From an uncultured beta proteobacterium (GTDB lineage Bacteria; Pseudomonadota; Gammaproteobacteria; Burkholderiales; Burkholderiaceae_C): DNA of 61,926 nucleotides. Position 1 is the stretch's first letter. Every line of letters starts with the position of its first letter. Under the pieces are notes generated by a model. It was not told where the DNA came from. It ran no database searches and saw only the letters and a program-made list of their open reading frames with translations. Shown in pieces: positions 18,813-25,743 of this stretch. The DNA lies in assembly GCA_903830985.1 (NCBI GenBank), contig CAIKVZ010000128.1, positions 1 through 61,926 on the forward strand, read 5' to 3'. A program made the translations under genes and the position numbers.

Positions 18813-18892
18813 CGTCATTGCGAGCGCACCGAAGCAATCCATGTCCCCTGAATTCATGGATTGCCACGCCGCAGTAGCGGCTCGCAATGACG
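18813..18892. repeat. REP-like dispersed element, complete inverted pair
   Basis: The left arm starts CGTCATTGCGAG and reaches GCAATCCATG. The right arm runs from CATGGATTGC to CTCGCAATGACG, the reverse complement. The 80-bp unit could form a long imperfect hairpin. It sits between the higB remnant and the LysR gene. Confidence 0.85.
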
Positions 18893-18998
18893 AGACCGTG
18901 GTTCAAGCTCCGTGAGCGTTATCCGCCCGAATTCGGAGATTCGCGATGGCCGGTCTGGTCAATGAGCGCTGGATTCTTGAAGCCTGCGGCCCGGCGCT

Positions 18999-19883
18999 TC
19001 ACAACATCCCGGGCAATTCCTGGGCCAGATAGTCAAAGACCGCCCGGATGCGCTGGCTGCTGCGGATCTCTCGGTGCACGGCCAGCCACATCGGCAGCGG
19101 TGCAATTTTCAGCGCGGGCAAGACGCGCAGCAAGTCGGTTTGGCCGTGCGCCTGGTATTGCCCCAGAAATCCCAGTCCGTAGCCGGCGCAGACGGCATGC
19201 CATTGAACCATCAGGTCGTCGCTGCGCAGCGAGAAGGCCTGTCGGTCCAGCGCGTGCCCCAGTGTGCGTGCGGCGCGGATGATGGTCTCATCCGCGTCGT
19301 TGCCGATGAGTTCATGGCCCAGCAGGTCTTCCACGTTTTTGGGCGTCCCTCGCCGCGCCAGATAGCTGCGGTGTCCGTAGACCCCCATCTGCACTTCGCC
19401 GATCTTTTTTGCCACCAGCGTGGACTGCTCCGGGCGCAGCATGCGCATGGCGATGTCGGCCTCGCGGCGCAGCAGGTTGCTTACAGCGTTGCTCGACACC
19501 AGCTCCACCTGAATTTCCGGCAGGTGCTGGCGCATCTTCGTCAGCAGGCGTGGCAGCAGCAGGCAGGCCACCGGTTGGCTGGCCGAGATGCGCACGCTGC
19601 CGGTCACGGCGGACTGGGCGAGCGTCAGTCTGCGCTGAAGTTGCAGCGCCCCCGACTCCATGGCGCGGGCCGACTCGGCCAGTTGCAGCGCCGTGGCAGT
19701 TGGCTTGAGGCCGCGCCCGGTGCGCTCAAACAGCACGACGCCGAGCTGCGTTTCCAGTTCCGCCAGCCTGCGCCCCATGGTCGGCTGGCTGGAACGCAGT
19801 GCGCGTGCTGCACCCAGCAGGCTGCCGTGATCCAGCGCTGCGAGGAAACAGCGCACCAGGCGCCAGTCAAAGTCGGATTGCAT
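18999..19883 (-). CDS. LysR-family transcriptional regulator
   Basis: 294 residues. N-terminal winged helix-turn-helix with ARALRSSQPTMGRRLAELE and LFERTGRGL. The effector-binding domain spans about 90-290, including GSVRISASQPVACLLLPRLL. It is divergent from the epimerase gene at 20032. A perfect 8-bp-arm palindrome lies 10 nt upstream of its start, which suggests autoregulation and control of the divergent neighbour. The ligand is unknown. Confidence 0.9.
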   Translation of the reverse strand: MQSDFDWRLVRCFLAALDHGSLLGAARALRSSQPTMGRRLAELETQLGVVLFERTGRGLKPTATALQLAESARAMESGALQLQRRLTLAQSAVTGSVRISASQPVACLLLPRLLTKMRQHLPEIQVELVSSNAVSNLLRREADIAMRMLRPEQSTLVAKKIGEVQMGVYGHRSYLARRGTPKNVEDLLGHELIGNDADETIIRAARTLGHALDRQAFSLRSDDLMVQWHAVCAGYGLGFLGQYQAHGQTDLLRVLPALKIAPLPMWLAVHREIRSSQRIRAVFDYLAQELPGML

Positions 19884-19892
19884 GTTAATTGG

Positions 19893-19910
19893 CTATTCAT
19901 AAATGAATAG
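19893..19910. promoter_or_regulatory. Palindromic operator, probable LysR-regulator site
   Basis: CTATTCAT-AA-ATGAATAG is a perfect inverted repeat, 10 nt upstream of the LysR gene start and 122 nt upstream of the divergent epimerase start. LysR proteins bind AT-rich dyads in exactly such divergent gaps. Confidence 0.6.
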
Positions 19911-20031
19911 CTGTTGTGAATATTTGGCTAATTGTGGATTGCTCATCCGGCTTTGACAATCAGGGCATCGATCCCTCGGATGGACGGTTTCAACCGGAGC
20001 CGCGTTCCCGGGTCACTTTCTGGAGACTTTC

Positions 20032-20988
20032 GTGAAACCCACTGTACTCATCCTCGGTGCCCGCGGGCGCTTTGGTCTGGCTGCGGCACGCGCCTTCACT
20101 CAAGCCGGTTGGAAGGTGCTGGGCCAGATCCGCCCCGGCAGTTCGGCCAGCCTGGCCGGCGTTCAGTGGCTGCCCATCGAGCTGACGGACCAGGCCGGGT
20201 TGATCCAGGCTGCGTGCGGCGCCAGCGTTGTGGTGCACGCGCTGAACCCGCCCTATCCCCAATGGGCCAAAGAGGCGCCGGCGCTGATGGACGCAGCCAT
20301 CGGCGTGGCGCAGGCGCTGGGTGCCTGCCTGATGTTCCCCGGCAATGTCTACAACTACGGCGCTGCAATGCCGGCGCTGTTAACCGAGGAAACGCCTCAG
20401 CAGCCGACCACGCGCAAGGGCCAGATTCGGGTGGCGCTGGAGCAGCGGCTGCTGCAGAGCCCGGTGCGCAGCGTGGTGATCCGTGCCGGGGACTTCTTTG
20501 GCAGCGGCACGGGCAGTTGGTTTGATCTGGCACTGGCCAAGGACATAACGCGAGGCAAGATGACATATCCCGGCCCCATGGATGTGGCCACGCCTTGGGC
20601 CTACCTGCCTGATCTGGCCGCGAGCTTTGTCGCCGTGGCCGAGCGGTTGGCACAAAGCCCCGACGCACTGCCGCTGCACAGCAGCTTCGGCTTTGCCGGC
20701 CACCAGCTCACGGGTGCCGATTGGGCGCAGCTGATGCAGGCCGTGGCGCTGGAAAAGGGCTGGCTGAACTCCGGACAAAGTCTGAAGATCGGCGCCATGC
20801 CCTGGTGGCTGTTCAAAGCCTTGGGCTTTGCCGTGCCGCTGTTTCGCGAACTGGCCGAGATGCAGTACCTGTTGCGCACGCCGCACGCCATCGCCGGCGA
20901 CAAGCTGGCCGGGATCATTGGCAAGCAGCCAGTGACGCCGCTGCCGCAGGCCTTGCGCGCTGCCTTGGCTGATCTTGGCAAGAATTAG
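20032..20988 (+). CDS. NAD(P)-dependent epimerase/NmrA-like oxidoreductase
   Basis: 318 residues from a GTG start. The N-terminal Rossmann motif is VLILGARGRFGLAAARAF. Further family features are VVVHALNPPY, LMFPGNVYNYG, the RKGQIRVALEQRLLQ helix and the late VIRAGDFFGSG. This places it among atypical extended SDRs that modify small molecules. The substrate is unknown. It is divergent from, and probably regulated by, the LysR gene at 18999. Confidence 0.8.
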   Translation: MKPTVLILGARGRFGLAAARAFTQAGWKVLGQIRPGSSASLAGVQWLPIELTDQAGLIQAACGASVVVHALNPPYPQWAKEAPALMDAAIGVAQALGACLMFPGNVYNYGAAMPALLTEETPQQPTTRKGQIRVALEQRLLQSPVRSVVIRAGDFFGSGTGSWFDLALAKDITRGKMTYPGPMDVATPWAYLPDLAASFVAVAERLAQSPDALPLHSSFGFAGHQLTGADWAQLMQAVALEKGWLNSGQSLKIGAMPWWLFKALGFAVPLFRELAEMQYLLRTPHAIAGDKLAGIIGKQPVTPLPQALRAALADLGKN

Positions 20989-21043
20989 CGGCGCGCACTG
21001 CAAGCGACTGCTGGCAGTCGTTCCTGTCGGCAATTCGGGCTGT

Positions 21044-21079
21044 TTGACACCACAAAATATTATGGTTAGATTAACCATA
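21044..21079 (+). promoter_or_regulatory. Promoter with overlapping operator; predicted leaderless start
   Basis: A perfect -35 TTGACA (21044-21049) is followed by a 17-nt spacer and the -10 TAGATT (21067-21072, 4 of 6 consensus). The expected start point is 21078-21079, the A of the toxin-gene ATG. A palindrome TATGGTTA-GAT-TAACCATA covers 21061-21079, overlapping the -10 and the start codon. No Shine-Dalgarno sequence precedes the ATG. Repressor binding by the antitoxin is inferred. Confidence 0.65.
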
Positions 21080-21372
21080 TGAAGGCGATGCGGATTTTTT
21101 ATGACAAGGCTGTGCTTCCGGATGGCGCCATCGTTGAAATGACCATCTGGCAATTGCCAATGACATCATCAGAGCGTGCCCATGGGCTGAAGTACAGCTT
21201 GTTCTATGGGCGCAATGGACAGCGGGTCATCGGCTACGACAACGAACGTGGCAAAGGTGATCACAGGCATGTGGATGGGGTTGAATCCAGGTACAAGTTT
21301 GAAAGTGCCGAGAGGTTGGTTGAAGACTTTTTGGCGGATGTTGAAAGGGTTAAAAATGATCCCGGCGAATAA
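21079..21372 (+). CDS. tumE: TumE-family toxin (DUF6516)
   Basis: 97 residues. LPDGAIVEMTIW, HGLKYSLFYG and the signature GYDNERGKGDHRH are characteristic of the TumE/DUF6516 toxins, followed by the helix RLVEDFLADVERVK. The next gene is the cognate HTH antitoxin, overlapping by 17 nt. A second ATG at 21088 is possible, but the promoter geometry favours 21079. Toxicity is inferred from the family. Confidence 0.85.
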   Translation: MKAMRIFYDKAVLPDGAIVEMTIWQLPMTSSERAHGLKYSLFYGRNGQRVIGYDNERGKGDHRHVDGVESRYKFESAERLVEDFLADVERVKNDPGE

Positions 21373-21718
21373 AGTCCAAGTTAGCGTCGGCAGTTTGGCC
21401 GACATGGGCAAGCGCTTTGCTGGCGCATGGAACCGTGCAGTATCTGGCGAGCAGGTAGAAGAGACCCATGTGACTTTTTTGGATGTGCAAACCATGCTGG
21501 AAGCACTGTCCCCGCGCCGGTTGGAACTGTTGCGGCATGTGCGCCAGCATGGTGCTGGAAATGTGCGTGAACTATCGCAGGCTCTCCAGCGCGATTACAA
21601 GAATGTGCACCATGACGTGGCGATGTTAGAGTCGGCTGGACTACTTCAACGTGATGGGCGCATGTTGATAGCCCCATGGGATGAGTTGCAGGCCAACGTG
21701 TCTTTGATGCCGATCTGA
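21356..21718 (+). CDS. tumA: TumA-type antitoxin (HVO_A0114-like HTH)
   Basis: 120 residues from the ATG at 21356, which lies inside the end of tumE. The C-terminal half is a winged helix: LSPRRLELLRHVRQHG, NVRELSQALQRDYKNVHHDV and LESAGLLQRDG, the MarR-like pattern of this antitoxin family. The 21206 in-frame start would be buried in the toxin gene and is rejected. It probably binds the palindrome at 21061-21079. Confidence 0.85.
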   Translation: MIPANKVQVSVGSLADMGKRFAGAWNRAVSGEQVEETHVTFLDVQTMLEALSPRRLELLRHVRQHGAGNVRELSQALQRDYKNVHHDVAMLESAGLLQRDGRMLIAPWDELQANVSLMPI

Positions 21719-21763
21719 TCAGCCTTCAGTAAGACGGTATGAAGCACGAATGAAGACGGGGAA

Positions 21764-22027
21764 GTGCGCGAATTGGACAAAGAGTGGTTTGCCAAAGCGA
21801 AGCCAGCGCGGGAGGTCTTGCCCCCTGAATTACTGGCCGCATTGCAGAAAAAAGTCATGGGGCGGCCGCGCATTGCAAGCCCGAAGGCTCCGCTGACCAT
21901 GCGCGTTGATGTTGACGTACTGGCGGCGCTGCGCGCCAGTGGACAGGGTTGGCAAACCCGGGTGAATGCCTTGTTGCGCGAGTCCGTGGCCAGCGGCAAG
22001 ATGTTGGCCCCACATCGCCTAAGGTAG
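21764..22027 (+). CDS. Orphan BrnA-like antitoxin
   Basis: 87 residues from a GTG; an in-frame stop at 21740 limits the 5' end and no ATG is available. The N-terminus LDKEWFAKAKPA and the ribbon-helix-helix region PLTMRVDVDVLAALRASGQGWQTRVNALLRE (21884-21976) are BrnA-family. BrnA normally follows a BrnT toxin gene, but here only the tumA stop lies upstream, 45 nt away. It may be a solitary antitoxin that neutralises related toxins, or the remainder of a lost pair. It is convergent with an intact BrnTA locus. Confidence 0.7.
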   Translation: MRELDKEWFAKAKPAREVLPPELLAALQKKVMGRPRIASPKAPLTMRVDVDVLAALRASGQGWQTRVNALLRESVASGKMLAPHRLR

Positions 22028-22033
22028 ATCGTT

Positions 22034-22327
22034 TTAAACGTGCGCCAATTCCTGTCGGATGGTTGTCCGGACCAACTCGGCCAATGTCTGCCCTTGGGCA
22101 AACTGGCGCAGTGCTTCATTCATCAGGGTCTGATAATTTCCACCGCTCATCTCGGCGCGGGCCTTGAAAATGGCCAAGGTCTCGGTGTCGACCCGCATCG
22201 TGATACGGGACTTGCCGCCATGGGCCGCCTGCAGTTTGGCCAGGGCCGGTACGGCCTTCACCGGTAAGGCCTTCGTGAAATCCATGTCGGCGTATTGGAC
22301 AAACATCGGGTCAGAATTGTTGTTCAT
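22034..22327 (-). CDS. brnA: BrnA antitoxin
   Basis: 97 residues from the ATG at 22327. The ribbon-helix-helix core is SRITMRVDTETLAIFKARAE followed by GGNYQTLMNEALRQF. It overlaps the end of brnT by 17 nt, the normal BrnTA arrangement. It should neutralise BrnT and repress the operon. Confidence 0.88.
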   Translation of the reverse strand: MNNNSDPMFVQYADMDFTKALPVKAVPALAKLQAAHGGKSRITMRVDTETLAIFKARAEMSGGNYQTLMNEALRQFAQGQTLAELVRTTIRQELAHV

Positions 22328-22586
22328 AGCGTTTGCGTTGTGATTGGTTTGCTTTCCAGGCCGAAATGAGGCGCGGCATATCGCCCCGCAGCGTCCACAC
22401 GACCACCAAGATCCGTCCCTTGCCGCCCATTCCAAGCGTCACAAAGCGTGCCTCGCCCGCGCTATCGCTGTCTTCCCGCGTCAGTGCATAAGGGTCGAGC
22501 AGCACATGCTTCGCCTCGTCAAAGGTCACGCCACCGTGGTTCGCTGGGTTGGCGGCAGCCTTGTCAGGGTCGAACTCGATCTCCAT
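22311..22586 (-). CDS. brnT: BrnT ribonuclease toxin
   Basis: 91 residues from the ATG at 22586. MEIEFDPDKAAANPANHGGV matches the BrnT N-terminus, then FDEAKHVLLD, a central GEARFVTLG strand pair, RILVVVWTLRGD and the C-terminal LISAWKANQSQRKRY. The usual length is about 90 residues. All family landmarks are intact, so it is probably functional, in contrast to the copy at 24950. It is the first gene of the pair. Confidence 0.88.
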   Translation of the reverse strand: MEIEFDPDKAAANPANHGGVTFDEAKHVLLDPYALTREDSDSAGEARFVTLGMGGKGRILVVVWTLRGDMPRLISAWKANQSQRKRYEQQF

Positions 22587-22621
22587 AGGCTGATTGTATG
22601 CACAAATCAATGCACACAAAC
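22587..22621 (-). promoter_or_regulatory. Probable brnT promoter with direct repeats
   Basis: On the minus strand a TACAAT -10 (22593-22598) lies six bases before the brnT ATG, so transcription may start at the start codon. No Shine-Dalgarno sequence is seen. A GTGCAT hexamer occurs twice in the spacer region (22599-22604 and 22610-22615), a possible BrnA site. The -35 is poor. Confidence 0.35.
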
Positions 22622-22652
22622 GTTGCTATTGCCTCCGCTGCGGAATTCGGCG

Positions 22653-23168
22653 TCACTGCGCCGTAGCCCCTTCTTTCCTGAGCAACGACAGCAGCGATTC
22701 CAGCGCGTGCCACACAGTCGCCGCCCGCACCTCCGCCCGGTCGCCCTCAAAGTGCCGCAGTTCGCTGCTGATACCGTCCGGCGTTGCCCAGCCGATCCAG
22801 ACCGTGCCCACCGGCTTGTCGGCCGAACCGCCACTGGGGCCTGCGACGCCGGTCACGGCCACGGCGACTTGTGCCTTCGAGTGCAGTAGCGCCCCTTGCG
22901 CCATGGCGCGCACCACGGGTTCGCTCACGGCGCCACACTGGGCGATGAGGGTCGGATCAACCCCCAGCATCTCGGTCTTGGCGGCGTTGGAATAGGTGAC
23001 AAAGCCGCGCTCGAACCAGGTGCTGGACCCTGCCAGTTCGGTGCAAGCGGCCGCGATCAATCCGCCCGTGCAACTCTCGGCTGTCGCCATCATCCAGCCG
23101 CGCTCCTGCAAGGCCTGGGCCAGCTGTGCGCATACAACAGCCAATGGGGGTGTTTGCGCTGCGCTCAC
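22653..23168 (-). CDS. pncC: Nicotinamide-nucleotide amidase (CinA C-terminal type)
   Basis: 171 residues from a GTG at 23168. The conserved core is MMATAESCTGGLIAAACTEL, GFVTYSNAAKTEMLGV, GAVSEPVVRAMAQGA and AVTGVAGPSGG, as in PncC. It deamidates nicotinamide mononucleotide to nicotinate mononucleotide in pyridine-nucleotide recycling. I chose this GTG because it overlaps the TGA of a pgpA 3' remnant (GTGA), and because the same GTG context follows the intact pgpA copy. An upstream TTG at 23204 would translate that remnant. In related genomes pgpA usually precedes pncC. Confidence 0.88.
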   Translation of the reverse strand: MSAAQTPPLAVVCAQLAQALQERGWMMATAESCTGGLIAAACTELAGSSTWFERGFVTYSNAAKTEMLGVDPTLIAQCGAVSEPVVRAMAQGALLHSKAQVAVAVTGVAGPSGGSADKPVGTVWIGWATPDGISSELRHFEGDRAEVRAATVWHALESLLSLLRKEGATAQ

Positions 23169-23205
23169 AGCCACCGCCTTAAAGCGATCCACAGCGGGGT
23201 GCAAA
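23165..23205 (-). pseudogene. pgpA 3'-end remnant
   Basis: In the pgpA frame the bases just before pncC read LWIALRRWL then stop. The intact pgpA at 23975 ends LVIALWRWL then stop. Over 43 aligned bases spanning this end I count 36 matches. The upstream limit is blurred at about 23205-23215. The matching 5' part of this copy is at 25361-25711. Confidence 0.65.
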
Positions 23206-23246
23206 TAGGTCGAGTCATGAAGCCATGGACAGGGAGTGATCCGAAT

Positions 23247-23615
23247 TCAGGCGCAGATCGAAATAATTCCATTCAATCCCTCGCAAGCCGCTTCAAAAAC
23301 TGCTGGCGGCACATGTTTCCACGGATGCGGACGCCCACCCCTGTCGCGCCATGCGAATGATTTGGGTTGATGTGCCAGCACGTAGCAAACCTCTCCCTTC
23401 AGCGTCTTGAACCTCACCGCAAACGGGTTGGTGTCATTGGATTGGGCGTGGGTCATGGGCAGGCCAACGACAAGGTTGGTTCGCTCGTTGAAGGCCTTCG
23501 GCGACAACACCAGCATCGGGTGCTCATCCTTCATCTCAGCGCCAGTCTGCGGGCTGAAATCAATCCAGATCATGTCGCGCCGGTCTGGCACCCACAACTT
23601 GCCTGGCGTCGCCAT
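23247..23615 (-). CDS. mazF: MazF/PemK-family endoribonuclease toxin
   Basis: 122 residues. PDRRDMIWIDFSPQTGAEMK, HPMLVLSPKAFNE, VVGLPMTHAQ and the C-terminal ISICA are typical of the PemK/MazF beta-barrel. It should cleave mRNA at short motifs. The start overlaps the antitoxin stop (TGATG), so the pair is translationally coupled. It lies in the segment that separates the two parts of the split pgpA. Confidence 0.88.
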   Translation of the reverse strand: MATPGKLWVPDRRDMIWIDFSPQTGAEMKDEHPMLVLSPKAFNERTNLVVGLPMTHAQSNDTNPFAVRFKTLKGEVCYVLAHQPKSFAWRDRGGRPHPWKHVPPAVFEAACEGLNGIISICA

Positions 23616-23875
23616 CAGAACACCTCGGCGCCGACCCGTCCCGTTGCCATGACTTCGCCGCCATGTATCGCCGGATCAAAGGCTTCGAGCTTTTGCGCGA
23701 GCGTCAATTGAGGCTTGCCAACCGCCCGAAGGAAGATGCCCCCCTCCACAACCTCCACCTTGATGGGGAGCCCACGTGCAAAGTGGGCAGCCCTGGCGAT
23801 CGGCGCCGTGATCCTCACGCCCAGGCCATTACCCCATTGCTGGATAGTTTGATCTGCCGATAGCATTGCGGTCAT
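23615..23875 (-). CDS. mazE: MazE/AbrB-type antitoxin
   Basis: 86 residues from the ATG at 23875, with GGGGA upstream. The swapped-hairpin DNA-binding region is IQQWGNGLGVRITAPIARAA, followed by LPIKVEVVEGGIFLRAV. The C-terminal tail should wrap the toxin. A longer frame from 23926 starts inside the operator and is rejected. It should bind the palindrome at 23894-23915. Confidence 0.88.
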   Translation of the reverse strand: MTAMLSADQTIQQWGNGLGVRITAPIARAAHFARGLPIKVEVVEGGIFLRAVGKPQLTLAQKLEAFDPAIHGGEVMATGRVGAEVF

Positions 23876-23893
23876 GAAAGTCCCCACATTCAA

Positions 23894-23915
23894 ATGTCTA
23901 TACAAGTATAAACAT
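23894..23915. promoter_or_regulatory. mazEF promoter/operator palindrome
   Basis: ATGT-c-TATAC-aa-GTATA-a-ACAT is a 22-bp inverted repeat with one mismatched pair. On the minus strand it contains a TATACT -10 (23905-23910), placing the start point about 23 nt upstream of mazE. Autorepression through this site is likely. Confidence 0.5.
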
Positions 23916-23974
23916 TGATCAACCATGCGTCAATGCGTGTCCTTCATGCCCACAATCGGTCGTCTGCGCTGCGC

Positions 23975-24568
23975 TCACAGCCAGCGCCACAACGCGATCA
24001 CCAGCAGCGCGCAAAAAGCTGCCACCAGATCGTCGAACATGATGCCAAAGCCGCCACGCCAGCCAAAGCCTTTGAAGCTCTGGTCGGCCCAGGCCACGGG
24101 GCCGGGCTTGGCGGCGTCAAAGAATCGGAACAGCGCGAAGGCGATCAACTGTCCCCAGAAGCCGCTGGGCATGATCAACCACAACACCAGCCAGAAGGCA
24201 GCGATCTCGTCCCAGACAACGGCGCCAGGGTCCTGGACTTGCATATGGCGCGCCGTCACGGTGCAGGCCCACCAGCCCAATGGCAGCGACAAACCGATCA
24301 GCACGGCCCAGCGCAAATCAGTCATGCCCGGTTGCAGCAGCACAAAAACCAGCCAGGCCCACAGCGTGCCTGCCGTTCCTGGGGCAACGCGGCTCATCCC
24401 CGAGCCAAAACCCAGGGCGATCATGTGCGACGGATGCGAAAACAGAAAGCGTGCATTCAAAACTGGGCGGGTCACGAAGCTGTTGACCGGGCCACCGTCG
24501 AATTCAGGCGAAGAATCGCCGGACGTTCGCGGGAACAGGTCTTGTACTTCTGGTGGGCCGGCATGCAT
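23975..24568 (-). CDS. pgpA: Phosphatidylglycerophosphatase A (intact copy)
   Basis: 197 residues. GFGSGMSRVAPGTAGTLWAW, VQDPGAVVWDE, RFFDAAKPGP and GIMFDDLVAA are all PgpA motifs; four membrane segments are expected. It removes phosphate from phosphatidylglycerophosphate. I chose the ATG at 24568 because the other copy (25711) has the same start context, GCCATAATC just upstream. Directly after its stop come a few bases matching the start of pncC (GTGAGCGCAGCGCA), although the real pncC lies 0.8 kb away. This copy is only about 60% identical by eye to the split one. Confidence 0.92.
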   Translation of the reverse strand: MHAGPPEVQDLFPRTSGDSSPEFDGGPVNSFVTRPVLNARFLFSHPSHMIALGFGSGMSRVAPGTAGTLWAWLVFVLLQPGMTDLRWAVLIGLSLPLGWWACTVTARHMQVQDPGAVVWDEIAAFWLVLWLIMPSGFWGQLIAFALFRFFDAAKPGPVAWADQSFKGFGWRGGFGIMFDDLVAAFCALLVIALWRWL

Positions 24569-24699
24569 CGCCCGATTATGGCGGAGCCCCTGCAGGCCAC
24601 TGTTTCCATGGGTGTGCTCACGCAAAGCCGGGTGCAGCACCAGCAATGAAACGGCGTTCGACACGCACGTCAGGGCAGCAGTTTGCTACTGCGCGCAGC

Positions 24700-24978
24700 T
24701 CAATTCGCAACACGTTTTCGTGCCGGTTGCCGTCCGCGTTCGGGGCTTCTGCCCTGTGCCTCGACATAGGCATCCAGCAACCTGCGAATCATGCGCTGGT
24801 ACTGGGTCTGATGCTTCGAAGCCTCCAGTTTGAAAAAGTCAACGCTGCTCTTGCTCAACGCCAGCGTGACCTTGACGCCTTCCTCACGAAACGCCAGTTC
24901 AGCCGGTGCGGGGAGGAAGTCGGGAATCAACTCCACCTCGCCCAGAGGCTCATCCGTGTAGGCGATTTTCTTGTTCAT
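24700..24978 (-). CDS. BrnA-like antitoxin (partner of a broken BrnT)
   Basis: 92 residues from the ATG at 24978. ELAFREEGVKVTLALSKSSV leads into a ribbon-helix-helix-like segment, FFKLEASKHQTQYQRMIRRLL, followed by a basic tail. Antitoxins of this form follow BrnT-like toxins; here it overlaps the end of the toxin frame by 29 nt. The antitoxin frame is intact whereas its toxin is frameshifted. Confidence 0.75.
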   Translation of the reverse strand: MNKKIAYTDEPLGEVELIPDFLPAPAELAFREEGVKVTLALSKSSVDFFKLEASKHQTQYQRMIRRLLDAYVEAQGRSPERGRQPARKRVAN

Positions 24979-25239
24979 AAATGCTTTTTCCTTTACGCCA
25001 GTAACCAGCCCCGATAAGCCGAATGACATTTCGTCGATACGTGAAACGCACGGTAAGGATGCCACCGCCCACCTTGCCAAAACAGTAAGACCGTTCCTCG
25101 GTCACGCTGTGGTCTGTGTCTCGGGCGATGACACGATGTGGGTCAGCGAATGCTGACTGCGCTTGCTGAAATGAAACATGTGCTTCAGCCGATTTTCGGC
25201 ATCCTTGTTGGCGTCCCATTCGAATTTCACGGGGGTCAT
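24950..25239 (-). pseudogene. brnT: BrnT toxin gene with a single frameshift
   Basis: The ATG at 25239 opens KFEWDANKDAENRLKH, the BrnT N-terminus. The frame then slips at about 25178-25180 and continues in the next frame as VSFQQAQSAFADPHRVIA, HSVTEERSYCFGKVGGGILT and IRLIGAGYWRKGKSIYE up to the stop at 24950. Joining the two gives a normal-length toxin. A one-base deletion, or possibly a sequencing error, explains it. Confidence 0.8.
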
Positions 25240-25288
25240 AGGCGATTGCTACCACTTATCCATATAAAAATACATATCTTCGTATGGG

Positions 25289-25711
25289 CTAAGGCGTCCG
25301 AAAAAGCGCAGACTTGATGGTTGTACATACTCCGTTCTGGTGGTTGCCGCGCGTTCTCGCAACGGCCCCAGGGTCCTGCACCTGCATGTGGCGCGCCGTC
25401 ACCGTGCAGGCCCAGGTGCCAGCCAGCAGGGAAAAGCCGAGCAGCACGGCCCAGTACAAGTCGTTCATGTGCGGTTGCAGCACGGCAAACGCAGCCCAGG
25501 CCCACAGTGTGCCTGCCGTGCCGGGTGCAATACGGCTCAAGCCCGAGCCCAGGCCTAGGGCAAAAAAATGTGCCGGGTGCGACAACAGGAAGCGAACCCC
25601 CAAAACAGGTTTGGCCACTTGCGTGGCCAAAGGGGCTGAATCGAAAGCACCCGGCGCATTCGCGGGCGGTTGAAGGGATGAGTCGAGTGGTTCGGTCGGG
25701 CCGGGATGCAT
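25289..25711 (-). pseudogene. pgpA: pgpA, 5' part of a split copy
   Basis: The open frame has 140 residues. The first 117 are PgpA (GLGSGLSRIAPGTAGTLWAW, CTVTARHMQVQDPGAV), and the next 23 are unrelated sequence ending at 25289. Homology stops abruptly at about 25361, just before the conserved WDE motif, so the catalytic half is missing. Its 3' end seems to survive at 23165-23205. It starts 32 nt after the flagellin stop on the same strand. Confidence 0.82.
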
Positions 25712-25743
25712 GGCCGGATTATGGCCGCGACTTCATGGGCTAA

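Noticed and set aside
23169-23204. TTG start of pncC at 23204
   Set aside because: These codons overlie the 3' remnant of pgpA in another frame; the GTG at 23168 fits the pgpA-pncC coupling seen after both pgpA ends.
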